In this document: positions 1-12,450 of the stretch, one piece after another
Numbering within the stretch: position 1 is the stretch's first letter
Layout of the letters: every line of letters starts with the position of its first letter
Source of the DNA: Styela clava
Lineage: Eukaryota > Chordata > Ascidiacea > Stolidobranchia > Styelidae
Length of the DNA: 64,000 nt
Direction: 5' to 3'
NCBI RefSeq assembly: GCF_964204865.1
Contig: NC_135260.1
Span: forward strand, 21,622,001-21,686,000
Position numbers and translations under genes: made by a program
The notes under the pieces: generated by a model
What the model saw: only the letters and a program-made list of their open reading frames with translations
Database searches by the model: none
Told to the model about the DNA's origin: nothing

Positions 1-470
1 CCCGTTCATGAGCAGGAAGCTCACAGAGGTATGTCCAAGATCATGCAGGGATCTGATGTGAGTTATATCGACGCGACACACGGTTAGGCTATTTTATGAG
101 TTGTTTATTAGTGTAAAATGTATTTTTGGGATTTTCAATTGTTATTCTTGCGTATTTTTGATAATAATAAGCTTACTTTCTAATTATATTACAGTATTGT
201 TTCAAACAACTTTCATTGAGCCTCTGACACAACTTCACGAAGTCTGTATATTATTTGTTCATTTCACAGTGAAATATTAGGATCTTATTCGTCGTATTAT
301 TATTTTAAATCTTTAGTTTTCTTCGTTTTAATAACCGCGTAAACAATATCATAAATTAAAACAAATCACAACCATGCTTTCATATCCATGTGTCTTTAAT
401 ACATGTACCAAAAACATAGGAATAAACATATGGGATTGCGGGTCCTTGACTTAGCGTAACGTGAACACTC
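1..470. repeat. Left arm of a long inverted repeat
   Basis: Segments of this stretch reappear, reverse-complemented, at about 4855-5105. The stretch around 150-230 (a TTTTGATAATAATAAGCTTA core, then TATTGTTTCAAA, then GAGCCTCTGA) pairs with 4975-5045. The GATTGCGGGTCCTTGACTTA stretch near 434-453 pairs with 4862-4885. The first 50 bases, with AGGTATGTCCAAG, resemble the reverse of about 5088-5103. Identity is imperfect, with small indels. No coding frame is evident. The left end may lie outside the window. Confidence 0.6.
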
Positions 471-929
471 GATTTTGGGAGATAATTCTTATGGGATCCG
501 TCCACACCCGATTTCTCATGGGTATTTGACTTCGCCAAAGCCGGCACCCACTACCCAGTAAATAATTGCACGTACCCCATTAATTTAAAATTACATTGGT
601 TTTACTTCAAAGTTAACATTATATTTTACCGCTTAGTTGTAAGTTGTGAGATAGCGGGCAAATTTGACTTAATGCTTTTTTGCTAGCCGGTTTGAAAAAG
701 CTCTTCATTTAGATTTGAGTCTCTTCATAACGGATGTAAGTACTCCAGAAACAGTACATAAGAAAACTCTCTTATATTTAGGAACTGATCAATGCTCACA
801 CGATTTTACGTTTTAGGATTGGTAAATGCGAGAGACAACGCAACACTAATTCCTATTTAATAATTTTCCTGACATAGAAATTTGTGTTGCTGTTTAGGCT
901 AAATAAATAGGTCTGAAAATAGTCTAAAA

Positions 930-1119
930 CAGTGGTTCTCAAACTTTTTGAGCCGCGCCCCCCTTTGAAAAATTTTACAAACTTCGCCAGACACCCCCCC
1001 CCCTCTTTATAAGTAAAACTTTTTGTTCAGTAATGATCTCCATATAGACTAGAAACTGAAACTAGGGATTTTCAGACCTGTTTACTTAGCTTCATGGAGA
1101 TCATTTCTGAACAAAAAGT
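930..1119. repeat. hAT-like terminus plus short inverted repeats
   Basis: CAGTGGTTCTCAAACTTTTT at 930-949 is the terminal sequence typical of many hAT elements and recurs elsewhere in this window. No matching right end was found. Just inside, AACTTTTTGTTCAGTAATGA at about 1018 pairs with its reverse near 1093-1119, and a second pair (AGGTCTGAAAAT near 909 and ATTTTCAGACCT near 1069) is interleaved with it. It reads as a rearranged non-autonomous element. Confidence 0.5.
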
Positions 1120-1194
1120 TAAAATCAATTCATGAAAGTACATTTAATTTTACCGTAATTGAATTTTCTGTCTGACTATCTCATATAGTCATAT

Positions 1195-1336
1195 AACACT
1201 AGTCAATAAATATTATGTTAGTGATGAAGCGATATGTCAAAGATTTTTCTGGTTATTTCCAAGACAACACTAGTCAATAAATATTATGTTAGTGATGGAG
1301 CGATATGTCAAAGATTTTTCTGGTTATTTCCAAGAC
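1195..1336. repeat. Two-copy tandem repeat, period 71 bp
   Basis: The unit beginning AACACTAGTCAATAAATATT occurs at 1195 and again at 1266. The two copies are nearly identical, with one A/G difference (GATGAAGCG against GATGGAGCG). Confidence 0.9.
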
Positions 1337-1399
1337 GAAACAACATCAAATATGATTTTTAGTTACTCTATTCCTGGGCCAAAATTTTAACCAAAGATC

Positions 1400-2560
1400 C
1401 GATTTCAAACCTTCAAAATCACCAAGTTATGTACTTTTATTTCGACATGCATCGGTGCTGAATGGTACGGCTAGGTCTTCGTTAAATAAGTGAGAGCAAA
1501 ATTTGCCAACATAGATGTACAATCGTTACAAATACAGACAAGCGTGGCTGAATAGGAAGTATGTCGATTTCAAAAAAGTGTTCCAATAACTAAAATAAGT
1601 TTTCAAAGTTTACCGTGAAATATCCGGCCCAAAACCCTCGTGAGAAAATTTCAGTCATCTTCTAGTATTCGAAATATATCGTTACATTAATCGATGGAAT
1701 AGGCGATTTGATTTACGAATAAATATTGAAAAACACAGAAGATAATTATATAATCACCCGAAGCCACCGTGTCTGAAAATTTAACTTATACAAGGGTCTG
1801 AATGGCCGCTAAAATTTAAATCATAATGCCACCCATGACATCGTCGTGATTAGCTAATGTCACGGAAGTTAATGTCAAATTCTAGTTGAAGTACTCGAGC
1901 ATCTTGATCTATTTTATTTCTAGCTTAGTATGATCTTTGATTAAAAGAATGATTCTTGCGCACGAAACCGTTTGCCATGAAAACATTGACGGGCTCGAAC
2001 TGCAACGAGCAATCGATCTCGGTCATTTTCGGACAAAATACTGCAGAGCATCAAGTAAATTTTACATTTCAATTTGAAAACATGAGGAGATTATGCAAAG
2101 TAATTATTTATATGGTACAGACAATATATGGAAAATGTTTTGGGTGATATCTCGCGTAATTTTGAATTGGGGGGATAATAAGTGCAAGAATCTTTGTATT
2201 CCTACCTCACTTTGGGCAACTCTAGAAAGGTTGCTACAAGCAGATATTTGAAAGAAAAGTTATCCAGAGTTATATAAATTCTATTTTCGATATAATTATG
2301 GATGTAATCACTTTTTCATACCCTGGATGAATGTGAAAATCACATTTGTGGTGCGATTGAAAGAGATTTGAGTTTGGCTGAAACCAGCGGCAGCCAATTT
2401 TGTTTTTGATGAATACCTGGGTTTGCTTATTTTGACTTCCTTATTCCCCCCTCTGTATGCAATAAAAATATGTTTTATAAATGCTATTATTTTCACCTAC
2501 TCAGACGTTCTCGCTTCGTTTCATTAGGTTTCGCTACCACGCCGTTAGTGTCAAGTGATG
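1400..2560 (+). repeat. Dispersed duplication, copy 1
   Basis: This roughly 1.1 kb segment has a diverged direct copy at about 3740-4740. Shared landmarks include CAAAATCACCAAGTTAT, GCATGCATCGGT, GTGAAATATCCGGCC, CAAGGGTCTGAA, CTAGCTTAGTATGA, GCACGAAACCGTTT and TGAATGTGAAAATCAC. Spacing between matched landmarks shrinks from about 2.33 kb to about 2.16 kb because copy 2 lacks blocks, including most of 1990-2150. The short open frame at 1956-2147 is not preserved in copy 2, so it is not counted as a gene. Confidence 0.75.
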
Positions 2561-3739
2561 CTGCGGAGATGCGGAAACGCGGAAACAGAAGAAGGCTTGC
2601 AGGTGTATGGAAGGCCGTATTGCAGATTTGCAGTTAGACGGGCAGCACTAGTCCAGTGTTTTGGAAGCTAGATTACAGTTGCATTAGCTAGCATGAATTG
2701 TGTATTACAATTGCATTAGCTAGCATGAATTGTGTTATAAAAACTGTTTTCGTCTGTCAGTGTGAGTGGTGCCTATGTGTACCAAGAGACTTTACATAGT
2801 GGGGCTAACTAATTATACCAATAGGCCTTATAGGTTATTGGGTAATCTCCTAAAAATGGTGAACCCGACAGCCGAACCAGCGCCTTTTTGAGATGGAGTC
2901 AGAAAATCAACCGTAGGAACCCAAAGACATCAACTACACAAGCAAGCCGCGGATAAAAAGATAAAAAAAATCAAAATCAACAATTCGATATCAACCGAAA
3001 ATAAGCGATGAATCAAGGAATGAAGCGAAAAACCAAGGACTATACCACAAAGAAAAAGACTTATTTCAAAAATGTGTGTATAACATGCACATTATATGGA
3101 CTGTTATATTTAAAAAAAAAGGGGGTTCAAAACATTCACACTATAGAAACTGTTTTATACGGAGAAAAAAAAACTGTAAAATTAAAAACTAGTCTTGACT
3201 ACAAAACAAATGAGAAAGATATGAAACGAAAAGAACTTCAGAAAGAAACGCCCGCGAATCAACTTCAATAAACCGCGCGATTATTGCACTATATATTCAT
3301 TTATAATTATTTCAAATTCGTGTATAAAATGAACGGACATTTTTCTTCTTCACAGGTATTTCATATTTTCTTTCTTTTAATCTTTAAGGCGTTTTATTTT
3401 TGGTATTGAACCCAACGAAGTTACCCAAAAATATCTAATATATTCGATTTTGGCAGATATTAGCATTCGTTTTCTTAAGATATACTTCAAGTTGACTTTT
3501 AACATTTTTTTCAAAATATGATTACAAATACGATCGTATTTCGGATTAGCGCTTCATGATGTACTTGTATACACGCGAGTAAAATCAATCTCATTTTTAT
3601 TTTTAATCGCACAAAGAGGCTCATCACAATTAAAGCCGTATTTTTTTTCAGCGCTCCAAAATTTATTAATGTGAAACGAAGTGTATTAGAGACAAGCATT
3701 TGTAGTAATCTGTCAGATAAATTTAAATAAACTCATTAT
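2561..3739. other. No recognised gene; low-complexity AT-rich sequence
   Basis: The stretch contains a short near-duplication of TTGCATTAGCTAGCATGAAT near 2675-2735 and A-rich sequence. An 87-codon open frame at 3008-3271 is lysine-rich and shows no domain, so it is probably chance. Confidence 0.5.
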
Positions 3740-4740
3740 TTTTAATCGCCCAAAATCACCAAGTTATTTACTTTTCTTTCGGCATGCATCGGTACTGAGT
3801 GGCACGGCTAGGTTATTTAAGGTTCGTTATTTAAGTGAGAGCACAGTTTGCTAACAATCGTTACAAATACAGAAAAGCGTGGCTAAATAACGTTTGTCGA
3901 TATTTCAAAAAAGTGTTCCATTCATTAAAATAATTTTCAAAGTTTACAGTGAAATATCCGGCCTACAGGACTAAGAGAGTACTCTTCTTGTACTGAAAAT
4001 TTGAAATCTATGGTTACAACAATTAATCGATGGAAAAGACGATTTGATTTATGAAGGAATATTGAAAACAAAGAAAATTACCAAATTACTTGAAACAGGC
4101 TGATATGAAACAAGGGTCTGAACGGCCGCTAAAATTTAAATCATAATGCCACCGTTGACATCTTGGTGACTAGCTAATGTCGAGGGAGTTAATGTCAAAT
4201 TCTAGTTGAAGAACTCGAGCATCTTGATCTATATTATTTCTAGCTTAGTATGAAAATGTGATGCATCTTTGATCAAGGGCATGATAATTGCGCACGAAAC
4301 CGTTTAACATGAAAATATTGACGGAACCTTTGTATTCTGTAAATTAGGTTTCAGATTTGCTACCTCACTTTGGGCAACTCTAGAAAGCTTGCTACAAACA
4401 GATATAGAAAAGAACAGTAATCCAGAGGTATAGATACTATTTTCGATATAAATATGTATGTATGTAATTACTTTTTCACACCCTGTATGAATGTGAAAAT
4501 CACCTGTGGCGCGATTGAAATAGATTTGAGTTTGGCTTCAACCAGTGGCAGCGACTTCCTCATTCCTCCCTTTGTATGCAATAAAAATATGTTTTATAAA
4601 TGCTATTATTTTTGCTATTATTTTACTTTTTTCGACTTTCTCGCATGTTTCATTAGGTTTGGTTATCATGTGATCCATCACCAAGCCTTTAGCGTTATTT
4701 TTATATGATGCGAAGAGATGCGGAAACAGACGAAAGTCTT
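3740..4740 (+). repeat. Dispersed duplication, copy 2
   Basis: Direct, diverged copy of 1400-2560, sharing the landmarks listed there, with internal deletions. It ends just before the right inverted-repeat arm. Together with copy 1 it suggests an element, or part of one, duplicated between the two long inverted arms. Confidence 0.75.
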
Positions 4741-4854
4741 GCAGGTGAATATAGAATTTAAGTATGGCTTCGACGAAATCAACAATTACAATGAGAAATC
4801 ATACAAACGAGTGTGAACGGAACCCATAGAAATTACCTCGCAAAATAGGCGTGC

Positions 4855-5105
4855 ACATTACGTCGTTAAGGACCCGCAATCTCGTATGTTGATTCTTATG
4901 TTTTCTATGTATTTATTGAAGACACGCGATAATGCACTGTGAAATAAAAAGATAAACCTGAAGTAGTTGTTCAGAGGCTCGATGAAAGATTTTTGAAACA
5001 ATACTATATTATATAAGCTTATTATTATCAAAATTACGCGAGAATACTTATTGTACATCACGTAAGCTCATACAGCAGATATCGGGAGCTTGGACGTACC
5101 TTCGT
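4855..5105. repeat. Right arm of the long inverted repeat
   Basis: Reverse-complement partner of parts of 1-470. Matching blocks include TAAGGACCCGCAATCTCG (4866-4883), CAGAGGCTCGATGAAAG, TTTGAAACAATACTATA and TAAGCTTATTATTATCAAAA. The arms enclose about 4.4 kb. Confidence 0.6.
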
Positions 5106-5168
5106 GATATATAGCCTTCTGCTTATGAACACGGATTGTAGGAAAACCTTGAGATTTAAGCTAAATGT

Positions 5169-5495
5169 TTGCGTGAACGACAGTATCATCCTTCTAAAGT
5201 AGTATTTTGTACCTTATCAGTTTCTCTTCTGTCGAAGTTAAAAAATACCTGCTCTTCTGCCGTCGACACCAGAGGGGCCATGCCAGAGGTTATGACGCTA
5301 CTAGCAACCACCGTTGAGGCTGAGCGGTCTTTCTCATGCATGAAACGGGTAAAGACATGGCTGCGCTCATCAATGACGTCCAATCGCCTTTCTGATTTGT
5401 GTGTGCTTCACTGTCACCGTGAAAGGGTCACCGAGGAGAAAATTAATCGAGTTGTGTCGAGCATAGTTGGCGGGAAGCGAAGGATGGACTTTTAA
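5169..5495 (+). pseudogene. hAT transposase C-terminal remnant
   Basis: The frame carries the C-terminal dimerisation region of hAT transposases: an AERSFSCMKRVKTWLRSSM motif, then RLSDLCVLHCHRE, and a basic tail ending at a TAA at 5493-5495. Only about 75-100 residues are present, against the 500-700 usual for an intact hAT transposase. No DDE catalytic region or BED zinc finger is visible upstream in this window. An AATAAA lies about 55 bp downstream. The sequence ending TACGCCACTG at 5750 is probably the right terminus of the parent element. This is a 5'-truncated, dead copy. Confidence 0.8.
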
Positions 5496-5750
5496 TTGGG
5501 GCGATGTATTTTACTTATTCAAATTGCGTTGTTAATATTTGTTGTTTCAAATAAAAAATTGTTTATTAATGGATTTTGTATTCACAAAAATCCAGCTGAG
5601 TAATTGAATCAGTTTGCTTGGTGACCAACTGTTGTTGTTTTGCGCTTGAAGAACGGGCGCTTGAAGAACGGTGTTTTAAACCCAATATAATTTCTAAAAT
5701 TTTCAAATTTGGCACCCCCCCCCCAAAATTTTGGGCTGGCTACGCCACTG
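5496..5750 (+). mobile_element. 3' end and right terminus of a hAT-like element
   Basis: Downstream of the transposase remnant the sequence runs through a C9 tract to GGCTGGCTACGCCACTG ending at 5750. Read on the other strand this is CAGTGGCGTAGCCAGCC, a terminus of hAT type. No left terminus was found, so the element is partial. Confidence 0.55.
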
Positions 5751-6463
5751 CCACTAGCCAAGTGATTTCCATAGTATACTAACCCTAATCTGGTACACAT
5801 AGCCACTTACCTTAGTTATGGTCACTTTGGCACACCGGGGCAGCACAATGAATGACCAGTAAATTATAATAAACAGCATTAAGTGGCAAACAACCGTGAG
5901 GTTTTCTATAGGTGCACACTGTGTGTAAAGGGTCCAAAATGAAGCTGACTCTTTATCTTTGACTCCGATTGTCTGTTTATGAAAATTCCCAGCGCATCTC
6001 GGCTATTTCATGTTGTTCGTGAAATATGATTAATTTATTTTTGACTAGAATATTTCGCGTGAATTGAAATCGTCGACTACATGTATAAGTGCAACATGTT
6101 ACGCTATACAACACGATCTACAGTTTTCCACCGTATATATTTACAACGAATTAATACAGTGATTCGTGATTGTTGAAATTTCTCTATTTAACCAATCGGT
6201 CAATTAATACCGGCAGGTTGATATGTAAACAATACAACAAGTTAGAAATACTTGGATGACGGACATTTTATAAATAGATTTATCATTACTTGAATAAGAT
6301 GGGAGATAAAAGCCTATAAGACGGCCTAATCGTGGAGGAGCCCAGCAACCTCTCGTTGACAGTTACTATATATAAGTTTGATATCCACCGATCTTGGTTA
6401 GATAGCCGTAATGTTGATTATGAGTCCGGCATTATCAGTCGTTGGCTTGACGTTAATGTGAAA
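5751..6463. other. Intergenic sequence 3' of the lectin gene
   Basis: No gene seen. Positions 5775-5806 (ACTAACCCTAATCTGGTACA) resemble the inside of the small CTCCCGAAGTATG-type elements described at 42103-42344, and may be a relic of one. The remainder is AT-rich without recognisable structure. Confidence 0.4.
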
Positions 6464-9047
6464 TTATGGTTCAATCTCACATAAATATTTGAAGGTTTGA
6501 GCACAATCTTCATCGTTCAGCTTCCAATCAAAGCTAGCACTCATATCAACGCAATCTTGATTACCGCTCCAGTTGTTAGGTTGACCACCTCGCCATGGAG
6601 TAGAACCTGCAGTTGCCGTTACACCATCTTCCCAGATAAACGTATTTTCCTCTCGAATGTCGTTCAAACCAATCCAAGTGTTGTATCTTCCAGATTTGAC
6701 CAAGGGCAGTATTTCTCTGCAAAAAAATAATGTATTTTGTTTGCCTTTATTTATTGTGCAGCATGTCAATTTCAAGGTTGGTTCATCACGGTTTTGAGGG
6801 ACTAGTAATGACCAAAACCGAATCAATTTTTGCTCAGTATTTGAGCACCTATCATTCCATTGATCAATTACTGACCATTAGTTAGGAGTATGAAGGTTCT
6901 TATCAGGGGTGCAGCCAGCTTCGTTTTACGGTAAGCGTCCCGGTTTTGAGGTCAAAACGATATTGTGCGCGTTATCAACTTGACGCAATCAACATTGCCA
7001 GATGAGCCCCTTCTTCACCTGCGAACGTTTTTATCTCGAATTCCCGCCGATGCCAGTTGGCCTCCAAGTCTTTTACAATTTTCCTTCGCCTCTGCGTAAA
7101 TGACCTCGTTGTAGAACAGTTTGTAGTAGTAGTTATTTTGCGCTTTATACCAAGTGCTAATCTGTTCTATTCTTGCCATTTTTGTCGTAAGACTTCCCAG
7201 TTGCTCTCGGATTTGTTGCATTACTGCAAAGAAAAGGTAGACTCATTATCATACTTCGTTATTCCAACGTTTTTAACAGTGATTCCTATAAACTTCAGTA
7301 ACCTAGTTGCTTACCTGTCTCTAGGTAATATTTATGAAATCATAATAATCCCATCAAAAAAAGGGTGACCCGAAAGGACACGTTTCTTTTGAATATATTC
7401 TAGTAAACAAAACTTTTGTGCAAAGCGTCCTATATTCATAAAAAATAGATGTTAAATAAATTTTCGTCTAACTCAACAAGAACATTTAGGGGTCATGTTG
7501 TAGAGGGCACGAGGACACAAATGCAAGTGACAATATGGGTAAACTGACAGGTCGTCAAGTTCTTTACAAAGCACTTTCTTCGATTAGACTCTAAGCTATT
7601 TTTTACTCCTCGTTTGTCAAATGAATTCTTAAATATTTTAATCAGATTTACCCGATTTTAAATCCTCTATGTCCTCACTAGATTTCTCAACAACTGGGCC
7701 AATTTGAGTCAGCTTTGCTTGTATCTGTCCGGAAATATCTGAACAAGAATTCATCCGACTTGAAATAACATTGTTTCAAAGTATTACAATGTTCTGTTGT
7801 AGGACGTTGATAAATATAGAGAAATCCAAAACAAACGTGGCGATATTTTTTTAATTGCGTAAATTAATGTAACCTTAGAAACTATTCCTTTGTTTAATTG
7901 TACCGGTAGACTGTTTTATGTGCTACGAAAATACATATCTGAAATAATGAGAGTAAATTATTTGCATAGAAAGCTCAGAGAATATATAAAAAATGATAGT
8001 GAATATTCTCACAAACGGCACCATGGACCACAATAGCAATTTAAAAAAAAAGAAATTCGTATGCTCAATTCGTAATTACATACCATTGAAATGTTCTTTT
8101 ATAGTTTCCTTTACGATTTTGAAATTCACCACACCAGAAGGCTCAATTGGCCCATCCTTTCCTTTTCTAATTCTGTAAGTTTGCTGGCCCTAAATATGTA
8201 AATTATCGATGAAACGTAAATATGTGGAGCATAATACAACAATCATTAGTGTGGAGTGTGGTCAACTCTTGCACGTTCCAACGTTACTAGTGATCATCGG
8301 GTTGTGATTTACAGCGGCTTACTTAAAATATGCCGACGATGTTAATTTTCGTTTCTCCGGTTCATTTTCCTGTCTGGGAGGATTGAGTAAAAATGAATGA
8401 GTAATAGCTTTCTAGCGAAAAATGCCATTGAAACCAAATAAAAAAATTGGTTCAGTAGTTGATGAGAAATGCCAGTAATACGGTAACAACACGAATAATA
8501 CTAACAGCATAATATTAATAATAATAACAAAACGATCGATCCATAGGTCCACTTTGTGTCCAATAATAGCATCCTATCGCTAAAATGTCTGTGCCTCTAT
8601 TTTTTCCATTCTTGTTTTTGGTTGACTAGACCATTATGGGTGAAATTCAACACTTTATGGTGTTTCGCATCGGCGACATTTTGATGCGACATTACCTCTG
8701 TACTAACCAGAATATTTATAATCATTTATAAACCGAGTTAGTAATTTCGAGAAAATGTCAACTTAGCGAACGACTGTAACCATTTGTTTGAATCATTTAT
8801 AAACCTGTTCATTTATAAACCCGTACATTAGTTTGAATAGTATATTACCGTTGCGAGCTAGCAACGAAGACTGTAGATAAAGCTTTGGCGTAAATATTAT
8901 AAATATTATTCAAATGAGGGTAAAGGGTTAAAAAAATTGATGTCATATTTTAAATGTTATGTCGCTCACCTGCAAACTTTGTTCAGGGTTTCGCTGTCCA
9001 TGTGATATTCCAACGCATAGTATCACGAGTATCCAAGTAAAATACAT
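6464..9047 (-). CDS. Secreted C-type lectin, five exons, complete
   Basis: Minus-strand exons: 9047-8970, 8189-8084, 7738-7652, 7223-7019 and 6716-6464. All introns are GT-AG and phases agree, giving 242 residues. Residues 1-18 are a signal peptide (MYFTWILVILCVGISHGQ), followed by a linker and a helical stalk (about 60-112) that may oligomerise. The C-type lectin domain spans about 115-242. It has WIGL at 173-176, QPN at 204-206, WKLND at 223-227 and the four canonical cysteines C140, C214, C230 and C238, ending CEIEP. The QPN triplet sits where EPN (mannose-type) or QPD (galactose-type) normally lies, so sugar preference is uncertain; with the acidic and amide residues around it, calcium binding is plausible. 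Such proteins recognise glycans outside the cell, often in innate immunity. The start is chosen because it gives the signal peptide and a phase-0 first exon. Confidence 0.88.
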
Positions 9048-10906
9048 GATTACTACAAGGTATCAATACTATGCCCTAAAAAGAAAAAAAAATTGGAAAG
9101 TATTTTTAAAATCCGTGACTACGGAGGCAAAATTTGAGTCGAACCCGTAGTCTCATTTATAGCCGATTACAATAGAATAATACCTTTATTCCTACTCCCA
9201 TTTATGAAACTTTGCACTATGTGAAATCCGAGATTAAATTCGAAATTTTTCTTTCTGATTTTTTCGTCGCCTCATTAAATATATTGTAAAAGGTTTGTAA
9301 AGCTTTTTTTGTAACCCCGGTTCTCTCATATTATTTCGTACACACCACAAGTGAACAAAACAACAACTATTATGTGAGAACTTGAATGTTTTGAACTTTC
9401 TTATTTGCACGAGGAATTCTGAAAAACATTACAGCATTTTCACAAAGATTTTACTGCAAAAGGCTTCATATGATCAGATACTCTGAGACCTATTATGGCC
9501 CATAGAAGATACGATCGCTAATAATAGATGATGCAGACTGATGCGACCGCACGAGCAGAGTTTTATTTTGTTTTGAATTCCATGCCCACGCTTCTGGAAC
9601 GACTAACCTGTAAATATATTGAGTTACTTAAAATACCAGCTTATAGAGAACTTATTCAATTGAAATACTTTATATAAATCAAGAATATACGTTTTACTAA
9701 ATTTCTCAAAACAGTTTTTAGAGTTTTGTTGCTGTTTTTTCAAGTTTTTGAGTTGAAGTCTCGATTCCCCATGTCCTGAAAATCTGAGCATAGTGTATCA
9801 AAGGCTATAACTGAAATGACAAAACTTGTAGAAACTGTCGATTTTCAAACTCCGTGACTTTTTATTGAGGTACGTATGATACAATCATAACACTTTTTCG
9901 AGATTAAATATAATAAGCACCCATGAATCGCTCCCAAAATTGGCTTGTCGCTTCACCAACAAATCAGTTTTGCTTGCCCAGACTTTTTCAAAATTTTTTC
10001 ATATCGTTACCCCTAAATCGAATTACAAATGTCCTGATTTCACTGTGTTTCTTCTATATCAAACAACCAAACCCAGAGAAAGTGACAGCAGACCGCATCT
10101 CATATCATCGTCAATCATGACCTTACTTCGATATTTCGTTATAATGAATTGCAGATATATATCTTAAAGAATCGCCCTACAAACGCACTTCGCTATCGGA
10201 GCTAAATTTTAAAGAATCGCTCTACAGACGTACTATGCCGTGGAAGCTATCCAGAACGCGTTTTCATCTATCTCGTTTGGTTCATTTTGTCATATTGATA
10301 GCAAGCCAGTAAACGTACGGTGTCGGGAAAGGCGTATGAATTTATGTCTTACTGCGAATGCCGCAAAATTGCATTTAATAAACAACTGTTGAAAATAGGA
10401 TCATGACCGATCTCGCAAAAACGGCCTATTGTGGAAGCCAAAGTTCAACTTAGTTCAATAGCCCCGACCCACAAATTGTCTACAACCCCAATACATTGAT
10501 AGGCGCTCACACATGATAGTTTAGTTGGGGTACCCATAACAGGTAAAGTGTTTGAGCGAATTCAATGTGAGCGTTCCCGGTTTCGCAGAGGCCTAGACCA
10601 ATATAATTAGTCAATGAACTACTACTGCCCACCAACGGTAGGAAGAAAGATACGATCACGCTATTATTGAAATGAAACTATATGATGAACAAGTGTTTTT
10701 TATCCACGCATTCCTAAGAAGTGGTGAATGTTACAATCAAATTCCACCCGTCTTTGTCATAATGTCCCAAAATCTAACTAACTCACCCTTTATTTTTCGG
10801 GTGCACGTGTTAAGAGGTTTGTGTTGGACTTCGAAGCTTTAACGTGTCATTTTCTTCAGTATGACCGGACGTTAAAAAGCAGGGCTGCTCATTCCACTTC
10901 ACCCAG
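9048..10906. other. Intergenic, between lectin gene and satellite array
   Basis: No gene recognised. Short open frames at 9923-10120 and 9940-10167 overlap each other in different frames and have no domain signature. The upstream promoter of the lectin gene should lie at the left end of this stretch, but no clear TATA box was identified. Confidence 0.4.
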
Positions 10907-12450
10907 GCCATAATAAAGATTGTGCGCCACAACAATTTGGCACGTCCTATACAAGCAGGCCATAATGAAGAATGTGCGCCACAAAAATTTGGCACGTCTA
11001 TACAAGTAGGCCATAATGAAGTATGTGCGACGTCTCTATACACGTCCCTATACACGTATGCCATAATGAAGAATGTGCGTCACAAAAATTGGCACGTCTC
11101 TATACAAGAAAGCCATAATGAAGAATGCGCGCCACAAAAATTAGGCACATCTCTATACAAGTAGGCCATAATGAAAAATGTACGCCACAAAAATTTGGCA
11201 CGTCTCTATACAAGTAGGCCATAATGAAGAATGCGTGCCACACGCCACAAAAATTTGGGACGTTGGCACGTCTCTATACAAGTAGGCCATAAGGAAGAAG
11301 AATGCGTGCCACAAAAAATTGGCACGTCTCTATACAAGTGGGCCATAATGAAGAATGTGCACCACAAAAATTTGGCACGTCTCTATACAGGTAGGCCATA
11401 ATGAAGAATGTGCGCCACAAAAAATTGGCACGTTTCTATACAAGTAGGCCATACATAATGAAGAATGCGCGCCACAAAAATTTGGCACGTCTCTATACAA
11501 GTGGGCCATAATGAAGAATGTGCACCACAAAAATTTGGCACGTCTCTATACAGGTAGGCCATAATGAAGAATGTGCGCTACAAAAATTGGCACGTCTCTA
11601 TACAGGTAGGCCATAATGAAGAATGCTCGCCACAAAAATTGGCACGTCTCTATACAGATAGGCCATAATGAAGAATGTGCGCTACAAAAATTGGCACGTC
11701 TCTATACAGGTAGGCCATAATGAAGAATGCGCGCCACAAAAATTTGGCACGTGTCTGCTCTATACAAGTAGGCCATAATGAAGAATGTGCGCCACAAAAA
11801 TTTGGCACGTCTCTCTCTATACAAGTATGCCATAATGAAGAATGTGCGCCACAAAAATTTGGCACGTCTCTCTCTATACAAGTATGCCATAATGAAGAAT
11901 GTGCGCCACAAAAATTTGGCAAGTCTCTCTATACAAGTGGGCCATAATGAAGAATGTGCGCCACAAAAATTTGGCAAGTCTTTCTATACAAGTGGGCCAT
12001 AATGAAGAATGTGCGCCACAAAAATTGGCACGTCTCCTTTATACGAATAATGTGCGCCACAAAAATTGGCACGTCTCTCTATACAAGTAGGCCATAATGA
12101 AGAATGTGCGCCACAAAAATTGGCATGTTTCTATACGAGTAGGCCATAATGAAGAATTCGCGCCACAAAAATTTACAAAAATTTGGCACGTCTCTCTCTA
12201 TACAAGTATGCCATAATGAAGAATGTGCGCCACAAAAATTTGGCAAGTCTCTCTATACAAGTGGGCCATAATGAAGAATGTGCGCCACAAAAATTGGCAC
12301 GTCTCTATACGAGTGGGCCATAATGAAGAATGCGCGCCACAAAAATTGGCACGTCTCTATATAAGTATGCCATAATGAAGAATGTGCGCCACAAAAATTG
12401 GCACGTCTCCTTTATACGAAGAATGTGCGCCACAAAAATTGGCACGTCTC

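Noticed and set aside
5169..5495. Functional host gene derived from a hAT transposase
   Set aside because: Only the C-terminal piece is present, without a catalytic core or upstream exons, and it sits just before the element's own terminus, so a transposon remnant explains it better.
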